Assembly: GCA_017471125.1 (NCBI GenBank)
Contig: JAFUWR010000160.1
Span: 1 to 14,546 of the forward strand
Length of the DNA: 14,546 nt
Direction: 5' to 3'
Origin: Clostridia bacterium
GTDB lineage: Bacteria; Bacillota; Clostridia; Christensenellales; Aristaeellaceae
Shown: piece by piece, positions 1-5,895 of the stretch
Numbering within the stretch: position 1 is the stretch's first letter
Layout of the letters: the number at the start of each line of letters is the position of its first letter
The notes under the pieces: generated by a model
Seen by the model: the letters and a program-made list of their open reading frames with translations, nothing else
What the model was told of the DNA's origin: nothing
Database searches by the model: none
Program-made: the position numbers and the translations under genes

Positions 1-21
1 ATATCGCGGCGCGGTGACGAG

Positions 22-94
22 TACACCATCAGGGGCTCGAACCCTGGACACCCTGATTAAGAGTCAGGTGCTCTACCAACTGAGCTAATGGTGC
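22..94 (-). tRNA. tRNA-Lys(CTT)
   Basis: Read on the minus strand, the 73-nt sequence folds as a cloverleaf: acceptor arms GCACCAT and ATGGTGT (one G-T pair), a D arm with AGCTCAGTTGGTAGAGC, a 5-bp anticodon stem CCTGA/TCAGG enclosing CTCTTAA (anticodon CTT, Lys), and a T arm with GGGTTCGAGCCCC. The discriminator is A. The CCA end is not encoded, as for the Val tRNA later in the window, so it must be added by the CCA-adding enzyme. Confidence 0.97.
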
Positions 95-111
95 TCAACT
101 CAACGTATAAT

Positions 112-140
112 ATGATACAACAAACGGGCTCAAATGTCAA
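112..140 (-). promoter_or_regulatory. Sigma-A promoter of tRNA-Lys
   Basis: On the minus strand a perfect -35 TTGACA (135-140) is followed by a 17-bp spacer and the -10 TATCAT (112-117). The first tRNA base, at 94, lies about 17 bases beyond the -10 box. Confidence 0.8.
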
Positions 141-230
141 TGGCTGATTCGATAAAGTTGTTGTTAAAGGGAATGAAAGCGGAGGCGGCGGGGCAGGATA
201 TAGGGACGACGATCGAAGGAGGTGTGCGTC

Positions 231-404
231 ATGTCCCAGAAGAAGCCCAACGAGAGCATCCGGTGCCGGGTATCGAGCTGCGCCTACCACTGCGGGGAGG
301 ACCAGTACTGCTCCCTGCGCGCCATCCAGGTGGAGCCGTGTCCGGGCTGCGCGAGCGGCCGGCCGGCAGAGGAGAGCATGTGCGGCAGCTACCGCCACGA
401 ATGA
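231..404 (+). CDS. Small Cys-rich DUF1540 protein
   Basis: The protein has 57 residues and resembles DUF1540 proteins, small putative metal-binding proteins of unknown function that are common in Clostridia. It has seven cysteines (12, 17, 21, 27, 37, 40, 51) in a CxxxxCxYHC...C pattern, plus His20. This looks like a zinc or other metal knuckle, but binding is inferred. The ATG at 231 is chosen because AAGGAGG (216-222) lies eight bases upstream; an in-frame GTG at 222 overlaps that ribosome binding site and is unlikely. The gene is monocistronic, sits between the divergent tRNA-Lys and the convergent putP, and ends just before a strong hairpin. No confident promoter is visible in the short upstream region. 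Assignment is by recognised motif pattern, not by a search. Confidence 0.85.
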   Translation: MSQKKPNESIRCRVSSCAYHCGEDQYCSLRAIQVEPCPGCASGRPAEESMCGSYRHE

Positions 405-407
405 GCG

Positions 408-435
408 AAGGCCCCGGGCGCGCGCCCGGGGCCTT
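408..435. terminator. GC-rich hairpin between convergent genes
   Basis: AAGGCCCCGGGCG followed directly by CGCGCCCGGGGCCTT forms a nearly perfect palindrome between the DUF1540 stop and the putP stop. It lacks a long U-run, but flanking A and T residues lie on both sides, so it probably ends transcription from both directions. Confidence 0.65.
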
Positions 436-441
436 GATCTG

Positions 442-1887
442 TCATTCCGGCTGGGAAGCCCGGTCGAACAGCGCCTCCACCTCGGGGGAGGGCTCGCCAG
501 ACATCTTGGAGACGATGACGGCGGCGATGAGGCCCACCGCGAAGCCGGGGATGATCTCGTAGACGCCGGTGGCGCTCATGCAGGTCAGCCAAAGGATGTC
601 CGCCACCGCGCCGCAGACGATGCCCGCCACCGCGCCAGAGAAGGACAGCTTGCGCCAGAACAGGCTGAGCAGTATGGCCGGGCCGAAGGCCGCGCCGAAC
701 ACGCCCCAGGCGTTCTCCACCAGGCCCATGATGGTGCCGCTGTTGGGGTTGGCGGCTATGATGAGGGCGATGATGGCGATCAATATGACCACCGCGCGGC
801 CCGCCCAAAGCATCTCGTTGTCGGACGCCTTCTTGCGGAACACGGGCTTGTACACGTCGGAGGCGAAGGCCGAGGACGCCGCCAAAAGCTGGGAGTCGGC
901 GGTGCTCATGGAGGCGGCCAGTATGGCGGACAGCAGTATGCCGGACACCAGCGGCGGGAAGATGCGCCGGGTGAGCTGGATGAACACGGTGGAGTTGTCG
1001 GCGATCTCACCCAGGAACATGCGGCCCACGCAGCCGGACGCCACGGACATGACCAGTATGATGAGCGTCCAGGTGATGCCGATGGCGCTGGACTTCTTGA
1101 GCTCCTTCTCGGACTTCAGCGACATGAAGCGGATGATGATGTGGGGCATGCCGAAGTAGCCGAGGCCCCAGCCCAGGCCGGACACGATGTCGCGCCAGTC
1201 GGCGGTCAGGCTCCAGAAGTGCTCCGGGAAGGCGGTGGACGCCTCCACACTGCCGGACTGGAGGAGGCTCCAGGCGAAGATGGGCGCGATCAGCAGGGCC
1301 GCCAGCATCAGCATGCCCTGGAAGAAGTCCGTCCAGCACACCGCGGAGAAGCCGCCCAGGAAGGTGTAGGCGATGATGATCGCCGCCGCCAGGTACATGG
1401 CCACCGTGGGATCCATGCCCAGCACCGTGTTGAACAGCGTGCCGCACGCCTTGATGGACGAGGCCGCGTAGATGGTGTAGGCCAGTATGAAAATGACGGC
1501 GCAGATGATCTGCAGCGCCTTGCTCTTGGACAGGAAGCGGTTGGTCAGGTACTGGGGGATGGTGATGGAGTCGTTGGCCTCGATGGAGAAGCGGCGCAGG
1601 CGCGGGGCTTCAAAGATCCAGCTGAGGGCGTAGCCGATCATCAGGCCGATGGCGATCCACGCCTTGCCCAGGCCCGCCGCGTAGATGGACGCCGGCAGGC
1701 CCATCAGCACCCAGGCCGACATGTCCGACGCGCCCGCGGACAGCGCGGACACCCACGCGCCCATCTGACGGCCGCCGAGGAAGTAGTCCTTCTCGTTGCC
1801 GCCCTTCTGGCGCACGAAGAAGTAAAGCCCGATGCCCACCATGGCCACCAGGTAGATGATGAACACGACGAGTTCTGCGATATTCAT
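442..1887 (-). CDS. putP: Sodium/proline symporter (SSF family)
   Basis: The protein has 481 residues, close to the usual PutP length of about 500. It is an inner-membrane Na+-coupled transporter that takes up proline, by homology. About a dozen or more hydrophobic segments are visible from residue 3 onward. The SSF signature is present: DYFLGGRQMGAW at 34-45 and GASDMSAWVLMGLP at 52-65. Asp55, Met56 and Ser57 match the Na+-binding positions known in E. coli PutP. The segment STADSQLLAASS further on is another PutP hallmark. The start at 1887 is preceded by GGGGAG (1895-1900); a second ATG four bases upstream is out of frame. The gene is monocistronic with its own promoter at 1941-1969. A hairpin-forming repeat lies in its leader. 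Substrate could be another small solute of the SSF family, but the motifs favour proline. Confidence 0.93.
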   Translation of the reverse strand: MNIAELVVFIIYLVAMVGIGLYFFVRQKGGNEKDYFLGGRQMGAWVSALSAGASDMSAWVLMGLPASIYAAGLGKAWIAIGLMIGYALSWIFEAPRLRRFSIEANDSITIPQYLTNRFLSKSKALQIICAVIFILAYTIYAASSIKACGTLFNTVLGMDPTVAMYLAAAIIIAYTFLGGFSAVCWTDFFQGMLMLAALLIAPIFAWSLLQSGSVEASTAFPEHFWSLTADWRDIVSGLGWGLGYFGMPHIIIRFMSLKSEKELKKSSAIGITWTLIILVMSVASGCVGRMFLGEIADNSTVFIQLTRRIFPPLVSGILLSAILAASMSTADSQLLAASSAFASDVYKPVFRKKASDNEMLWAGRAVVILIAIIALIIAANPNSGTIMGLVENAWGVFGAAFGPAILLSLFWRKLSFSGAVAGIVCGAVADILWLTCMSATGVYEIIPGFAVGLIAAVIVSKMSGEPSPEVEALFDRASQPE

Positions 1888-1903
1888 TCATTTCTCCCCT
1901 TTT

Positions 1904-1922
1904 GCATGAATTTCCTTCATGC
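1904..1922. repeat. Inverted repeat in putP leader, shared core motif
   Basis: GCATGAA-N5-TTCATGC is a perfect 7-bp inverted repeat between the putP promoter (-10 at 1941-1946) and its ribosome binding site (1895-1900). It could be a repressor operator just inside the transcript or a leader hairpin beside the ribosome site. Its core CATGAA-N5-TTCATG recurs at 2060-2076. Confidence 0.7.
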
Positions 1923-1940
1923 TTATCATTAACATATATT

Positions 1941-1969
1941 ATTATACACGCTTTCAGTGTGATTTTCAA
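1941..1969 (-). promoter_or_regulatory. Sigma-A promoter of putP
   Basis: On the minus strand TTGAAA (1964-1969), a 17-bp spacer and a perfect TATAAT (1941-1946) form a strong promoter. The predicted start near 1934 leaves a leader of about 45 nt that contains the inverted repeat at 1904-1922. Confidence 0.8.
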
Positions 1970-1996
1970 TTCCGTTCGACGTTTCTGCGCCGGGAT

Positions 1997-2011
1997 TTAA
2001 CCGGGGGTTAA
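1997..2011. repeat. Short inverted repeat TTAACC-GGG-GGTTAA
   Basis: A perfect 6-3-6 inverted repeat lies about 30 bp upstream of the putP -35 box. It may be an upstream activator or repressor site for putP; nothing else in the sequence decides this. Confidence 0.45.
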
Positions 2012-2051
2012 TGGGGGAGGGGACGGAACATTACAAGGATTCCGCGCGGCA

Positions 2052-2084
2052 CATGTTTTCATGAAATGGATTCATGAAAACATG
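2052..2084. repeat. 14-bp perfect inverted repeat upstream of the TIGR04086-type gene
   Basis: CATGTTTTCATGAA (2052-2065) and its exact reverse complement (2071-2084) flank ATGGA. Each arm contains the 8-bp palindrome TTCATGAA. GC-rich flanks (CGCGC at 2043-2047 and GCGCG at 2089-2093) extend the symmetry imperfectly. No U-run follows on either strand, so it is not a standard terminator. Its position, ending 46 bp before the next start codon, suits an operator or a strong leader hairpin. Confidence 0.75.
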
Positions 2085-2129
2085 CCCGGCGCGAGATGCG
2101 CATACGCTTATTCAGAAGGAGGCGACGGG

Positions 2130-2531
2130 ATGGGAAGGAGTCGGACGGAGATCATATTGTCGATGTTGAAGGGCCTGCTGGCCGCGGTGGCGCTGACGCT
2201 TTTAGGCATGGCGGGCATCGCGGCGCTGGCGGTGTACGCGCGGGCGTCGGACGGGCTGATCCGGGGGTTGAACCAGGCGCTCAAGTGCCTGGCGATACTG
2301 ACGGGCACGCTCACGGCGGTGGGCCGCGGCGGGGAGCGGGGGTTCTTCACGGGCATGGCGCTGGCCATCGTGTACATGGCGCTGGGCTACGGCCTGGCGG
2401 TGAAGCTGGGCGGGAACGCCTTCGCCGCGCCGGGCATGCTGGGGGAGATACTGATCGGGGCCGCGCTGGGCGGCGTGGCGGGCGCGGTGTTGTCGAACCT
2501 GCCCGCGAAGCGGCGGCGCGCGGCGGCATAG
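2130..2531 (+). CDS. TIGR04086-type small integral membrane protein
   Basis: The protein has 133 residues with four predicted membrane segments at about 14-36, 48-64, 71-91 and 102-122, joined by very short loops, and a basic C-terminus (KRRR at 127-130). The layout, and glycine-rich segments such as GRGGERGFFTGMALA in the middle, match the TIGR04086/YrzE-type membrane family of Clostridia and Bacilli, whose function is not known. The ATG at 2130 follows AGAAGGAGG at 2115-2123; an in-frame ATG at 2061 lies inside the palindrome without a ribosome site and is rejected. The gene is single, convergent with glmM, and separated from it by a shared terminator. The only regulatory signal seen is the large inverted repeat upstream; no confident promoter was found. 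Confidence 0.8.
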   Translation: MGRSRTEIILSMLKGLLAAVALTLLGMAGIAALAVYARASDGLIRGLNQALKCLAILTGTLTAVGRGGERGFFTGMALAIVYMALGYGLAVKLGGNAFAAPGMLGEILIGAALGGVAGAVLSNLPAKRRRAAA

Positions 2532-2532
2532 G

Positions 2533-2565
2533 AAAAGGGCCGGGAGTGATCCCGACCCATTTTCA
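2533..2565. terminator. Bidirectional terminator
   Basis: GGGCCGGGA and TCCCGACCC (2537-2558) form a nine-pair stem with one mismatch and a GTGA loop. It is flanked by AAAA on the left and TTTT on the right, so it can end transcription of both the membrane protein gene and the glmM operon. Confidence 0.8.
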
Positions 2566-2575
2566 TTGGAAGATT

Positions 2576-3964
2576 TTACTTTACCGCGTGGCCCTTGGAC
2601 TTGATGACGTCCACGACCTTGTTGCAAAGCGCGAGGCACATGTCGTCGGACTCGGCTTCGACCATCACGCGGACCACCGGCTCGGTGCCGGATTCGCGCA
2701 CGAGGATGCGGCCCGTCTCGCCGAGCTGGTCGGCGACCTCCTTGACGGCGGCCTGCACGTCGGGGTCGTTCTGGGCCTCGGCCTTGTCGTACACCCGGAC
2801 GTTGATGAGCTCCTGCGGGTACATCTGGAAGCCCTCGCACAGCTCGCTCATCTTCTTCTTCCGGGCCAGCATGCACTCCATCATCTTGAGGGAGGTGAGG
2901 ATGCCGTCGCCGGTGGTGGCGTACTTGGAGAAGATGATGTGGCCGCTCTGCTCGCCGCCCAGGCGGCAGCCGTGGGTGGTCATGTACTCGTAGACGTACT
3001 TGTCGCCCACCTTGGTCTTGACCACGTCGATGCCCCGCTCGTTCAGCGCCTTGAACAGGCCGAAGTTGCTCATGACGGTGGTGACCACGGGCTTGTCCAC
3101 CAGCTTGCCCCGATCCTGCATGTAGCAGGCGTAGGCGTACATGATGTGGTCGCCGGTCAGCACGTCGCCCTTCTCGTCCACGCACAGGCAGCGGTCGGCG
3201 TCACCGTCGTAGGCGAAGCCCGCGTCCAGCTTGTTGTCGATGACGAACTGCTGCAGCGCCTCGATGTGAGTGGAGCCGACGCCGTTGTTGATGTTCAGGC
3301 CGTTGGGCTCCGCGCCCATGACGTAGGTGCGCGCGCCGAGGGCCTCGAACACGGACTTGGCGATGTTCCAGGCCGCGCCGTTGGCGCAGTCCAGGCCGAT
3401 GCGCAGGCCGCGGAAGCTGTACAGGCCGTGGCTGATCAGGTAGCCCACGTAGCGGTTGCGGCCGCTTACGTAGTCCACGGTCTGGCCGATGTTCTCCTTG
3501 GTGGCGAAGGGCAGCTCCTTCACCTCCTGGCCGAACACGTTCAGGTGGCCGTCCAGGTAGTCCTCGATCAGGCCGATGGTGTCCTCGCGCATCTTCTCGC
3601 CGTGGCCGTCCAGCAGCTTGATGCCGTTGTCATAGAAGGGGTTGTGGCTGGCCGAGATCATGATGCCGCAGTCGAACTCGTCCGCGTGGGTCACCCAGGC
3701 CACGCTGGGCGTGGTGGTGACGTGGAGCATGTAGGCGTCCGCGCCGCTGGCCGTCAGGCCCGCGATCAGCGCGTACTCGAACATGTAGGAGGAGCGGCGG
3801 GTGTCCTTGCCGATGACGATCTTCGCCCGCTCCCGGTTGCCGGAGAACTTCCGCTGCTGGCTGTAATACCAGCCCAGGAAGCGGCCCACCTGGTAGGCGT
3901 GGTCGGCGGTCAGGTTGATGTTGGCCTCGCCGCGGAAGCCGTCGGTGCCGAAATATTTGCCCAT
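2576..3964 (-). CDS. glmM: Phosphoglucosamine mutase
   Basis: The enzyme converts glucosamine-6-phosphate to glucosamine-1-phosphate in the cytoplasm, on the way to UDP-GlcNAc and peptidoglycan. The 462-residue length is normal for GlmM. The four alpha-D-phosphohexomutase landmarks are all present: the N-terminal FGTDGFRG at 5-12, the phosphoserine loop ISASHNP at 103-109 with Ser106 as the phosphorylated residue, the metal-binding DGDADR at 253-258, the sugar-binding GGEQSG at 336-341, and the phosphate-binding RESGTEP at 423-429. The start MGKYFGTDG is typical, with GAGAGG as ribosome site; longer in-frame upstream sequence overlaps nagB and is not coding. It is the last gene of a three-gene operon, 14 nt after nagB. 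Phosphoglucomutase activity is the main alternative, but the GlmM-like motifs argue against it. Confidence 0.95.
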   Translation of the reverse strand: MGKYFGTDGFRGEANINLTADHAYQVGRFLGWYYSQQRKFSGNRERAKIVIGKDTRRSSYMFEYALIAGLTASGADAYMLHVTTTPSVAWVTHADEFDCGIMISASHNPFYDNGIKLLDGHGEKMREDTIGLIEDYLDGHLNVFGQEVKELPFATKENIGQTVDYVSGRNRYVGYLISHGLYSFRGLRIGLDCANGAAWNIAKSVFEALGARTYVMGAEPNGLNINNGVGSTHIEALQQFVIDNKLDAGFAYDGDADRCLCVDEKGDVLTGDHIMYAYACYMQDRGKLVDKPVVTTVMSNFGLFKALNERGIDVVKTKVGDKYVYEYMTTHGCRLGGEQSGHIIFSKYATTGDGILTSLKMMECMLARKKKMSELCEGFQMYPQELINVRVYDKAEAQNDPDVQAAVKEVADQLGETGRILVRESGTEPVVRVMVEAESDDMCLALCNKVVDVIKSKGHAVK

Positions 3965-3978
3965 ATTCCCATCCTCTC

Positions 3979-4767
3979 TTACAGGCGCTCGTCCTTCTCG
4001 ATATCCAGGAAGTACTTGTACGTGTCCACGGTCAGCTCGCCGCAGGCAGGCTCGTCGCAGGCGATGATGGCGGCGGGATGGAGCTGCAGCGCGGAGCAGG
4101 TCCACTTCTGGCTGACGCCGCCCTCGACGGACGCGGCCAGGGCGCGGGCCTTGTTGTGGCCGTTGATGAGGATGAGCACTTCCTTGGAATCGGTGACGGT
4201 GCCGATGCCCACGGACAGGGCCTTGGCGGGCACCTTCTCCGGGTCGTTGCCGAAGAAGCGGGAGTTGACGATGCGGGTGTCGCTGGTCAGCACGCGCACG
4301 CCGGTGCGGCTGGTCAGGGAGGTGAAGGGCTCGTTGAAGGCCAGGTGGCCGTCCACGCCGATGCCGCCCATGAACAGGTCGATGCCGCCGTAGGAGGCGA
4401 TCTTGGCCTCATAGCGCGCGCACTCGGCCTCGGGGTCCTCGGCCATGCCGTTCAGGATGTTCACGTTCTCCTTGGGGATGTCGATGTGGTCGAAGAAGTT
4501 GGACCACATGAAGTACCAGTAGCTCTGGTCGTGCTCCCGGGGCAGGCCCAGGTACTCGTCCATGTTGAAGGTGACGACGTTCTTGAAGCTGACCTCGCCG
4601 GCCTTGTTCATCCGCGCCAGCTCGGCGTACACGCCGAGGGGGGAGGAGCCGGTGGGCAGGCCCAGCACGAAGGGCTTGTCGGTCCCGTGGGCGTTGATCT
4701 TCGCGGCGATATAATTCGCGGCCCACTTGCACATCTTATCGTAGTTTTCCTGAATGACGACTCGCAT
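3979..4767 (-). CDS. nagB: Glucosamine-6-phosphate deaminase
   Basis: The cytoplasmic enzyme interconverts glucosamine-6-phosphate and fructose-6-phosphate plus ammonia. With the start at 4767 the protein has 262 residues, close to the family norm. Visible motifs are the phosphate loop LPTGSSP at 37-43, FNMDEY at 68-72 onward with Asp70, GVDGH at 137-141 with Asp139 and His141, and FNEP with Glu146. These sit two positions before the E. coli catalytic residues Asp72, Asp141, His143 and Glu148. The start at 4767 (MRVVIQENY) is preferred because AGGAG at 4775-4779 lies seven bases upstream; the in-frame ATG at 4773 would leave only one base. The ribosome site overlaps the stop codon of the preceding gene, which suggests translational coupling. 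It shares its substrate with GlmM encoded just downstream. Confidence 0.95.
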   Translation of the reverse strand: MRVVIQENYDKMCKWAANYIAAKINAHGTDKPFVLGLPTGSSPLGVYAELARMNKAGEVSFKNVVTFNMDEYLGLPREHDQSYWYFMWSNFFDHIDIPKENVNILNGMAEDPEAECARYEAKIASYGGIDLFMGGIGVDGHLAFNEPFTSLTSRTGVRVLTSDTRIVNSRFFGNDPEKVPAKALSVGIGTVTDSKEVLILINGHNKARALAASVEGGVSQKWTCSALQLHPAAIIACDEPACGELTVDTYKYFLDIEKDERL

Positions 4768-4779
4768 GCTCATTCTCCT

Positions 4780-5439
4780 TTACTTCTTGTCGATGATCTC
4801 TCCACTGTTCTTGTAGATGCTGTTCTCCGGCACCACCCCGCGCACACAGGAGGTGGGGTAGATGTTGCTGTGGCGTCCCACCACGGTGCCCGGGTTCAGC
4901 ACGGCGTTGCAGCCGCACTCCACGTAGTCGCCCAGCATCGCGCCGAACTTCTTGATGCCCGTCTCGATGCCGCCTTCCGGCGCGTGGACGACCACCAGCT
5001 TCTTGTCGCTGCGGACGTTCGAGGTGATGGAGCCCGCGCCCATGTGGGAGTAGTAGCCCAGTATGGAATCGCCCACGTAGTTGTAGTGGGGGGTCTGGAC
5101 GTGGTCGAAAAGGATCACGTTCTTAAGCTCGCAGGAATTGCCCACCACGCAGTCGGCGCCCACCAGCGCGGAGCCGCGGACGAACGCGCAGTGCCTGACC
5201 TCGGTGTCGGGGCCGATGATGCAGGGCGCGCCCAGGTACGCCGACGGGAACACCTTCGCGGTCTTGTGCACCCAGACGTGCTCGGAGACCTCGTCGTATT
5301 CCGCCGGGTCGAGGGACCCGCCCAATTCGACGATCATGTCCTTGATGCCCTTGAGCGCCTCCCAGGGATACTGGAACTGGGACAGGTAGTCCCGCGCCAG
5401 GGTGTGGTCCAGATCGTACAGGTCCTTGATCGTGTACAT
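4780..5439 (-). CDS. GlmU-like left-handed beta-helix protein (acyltransferase half only)
   Basis: The protein has 219 residues. After an N-terminal helical segment (1-40) it shows hexapeptide-repeat sequence typical of a left-handed parallel beta helix from about 50 to 205. The segment HYNYVGDSILG at 118-128 and AGSITSN at 135-141 align by eye with the acetyltransferase core of GlmU, and His118 falls at the catalytic histidine position. The N-terminal uridylyltransferase domain of bifunctional GlmU is absent. Such proteins are often named UDP-GlcNAc pyrophosphorylase in Clostridia, but with no nucleotidyltransferase domain that name is doubtful; acetylation of glucosamine-1-phosphate is a more cautious guess. 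The ATG at 5439 follows AAGGAGG by seven bases. It is the first gene of the operon with nagB and glmM, which supports a role in amino-sugar phosphate metabolism. Confidence 0.82.
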   Translation of the reverse strand: MYTIKDLYDLDHTLARDYLSQFQYPWEALKGIKDMIVELGGSLDPAEYDEVSEHVWVHKTAKVFPSAYLGAPCIIGPDTEVRHCAFVRGSALVGADCVVGNSCELKNVILFDHVQTPHYNYVGDSILGYYSHMGAGSITSNVRSDKKLVVVHAPEGGIETGIKKFGAMLGDYVECGCNAVLNPGTVVGRHSNIYPTSCVRGVVPENSIYKNSGEIIDKK

Positions 5440-5464
5440 TGTCTCGCCTCCTTCAACGCAAACC

Positions 5465-5494
5465 ATTATACCGCCATAAGAGAAGGGAAGTCAA
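5465..5494 (-). promoter_or_regulatory. Sigma-A promoter of the glmU-like/nagB/glmM operon
   Basis: On the minus strand TTGACT (5489-5494), an 18-bp spacer and a perfect TATAAT (5465-5470). The predicted transcript start near 5458 leaves a short leader of about 20 nt, so leader-based control such as the glmS ribozyme is not present here. Confidence 0.82.
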
Positions 5495-5555
5495 CGCGGC
5501 AAGGTTAAATGCCCTTTAAGAGTGGCAAAATCGCCGCCCACGCGGTCGATGGGGT

Positions 5556-5584
5556 TTGAATTTTCCGCCCGGATATGCTATGAT
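5556..5584 (+). promoter_or_regulatory. Extended -10 promoter of the hydrogenase-like operon
   Basis: TTGAAT (5556-5561), a 17-bp spacer, then TATGAT (5579-5584) preceded by TGC, an extended -10 element. It lies 42 bases before the first start codon and is divergent to the amino-sugar operon promoter. Confidence 0.75.
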
Positions 5585-5626
5585 TATATGCGTGAGCCAG
5601 AGCTCAAAAACAGGAGGTAGTAAATC

Positions 5627-5866
5627 ATGAAAGTTACGATCTGCGTGGGCAGCACCTGTCATCTGCTGGGTTCCCGTTCCGTGGTGGAGCGCTTCCAGGC
5701 CCTGGTCAAGGAAAACGACCTGGCGGACAAGGTGGAGCTTTCCGGCAAGTTCTGCATGGGCAAGTGCGGCGAGGGCGTCTGCGTGACCATCGACGACGTG
5801 ACCCACATCATCCAGAAGGACGAGGCCGACGACTTCTTCAAGCGGGAGATACTGGCGAAGGTCTGA
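5627..5866 (+). CDS. Thioredoxin-like [2Fe-2S] ferredoxin (NuoE/HoxE-like)
   Basis: The protein has 79 residues and corresponds to only the thioredoxin-fold [2Fe-2S] half of NuoE/HndA-type subunits, without their N-terminal helical part. The four expected ligands are Cys6, Cys11 (C-x4-C), Cys43 and Cys47 (C-x3-C); Cys52 is an extra cysteine. It is likely a cytoplasmic electron carrier or redox-sensing partner. AGGAGG at 5612-5617 precedes the ATG. It is the first gene of a three-gene operon and lies 29 nt before the H-cluster-type protein, with which it probably exchanges electrons. No nucleotide-binding NuoF-like subunit is encoded nearby, so a classical electron-bifurcating hydrogenase is not supported. 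Confidence 0.88.
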   Translation: MKVTICVGSTCHLLGSRSVVERFQALVKENDLADKVELSGKFCMGKCGEGVCVTIDDVTHIIQKDEADDFFKREILAKV

Positions 5867-5895
5867 TTTTTTTTAGGTCGGATGGGAGGTTAATC

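Noticed and set aside
2096..4393. A 765-codon open frame on the plus strand across the small membrane gene and glmM
   Set aside because: It is antisense to glmM and nagB and runs in a shifted frame over the membrane gene; its composition (repeated Val, His, Gly, Ala, Asp) is typical of a shadow frame in GC-rich DNA. No ribosome site suits it.
5440..5464. A glmS-type ribozyme or other riboswitch ahead of the amino-sugar operon
   Set aside because: The leader between the predicted transcript start and the start codon is only about 20 nt, too short for any such element.
4078..5508. A 476-codon plus-strand open frame opposite nagB and the GlmU-like gene
   Set aside because: It is a low-complexity antisense shadow; the minus-strand genes have clear family motifs and ribosome sites.
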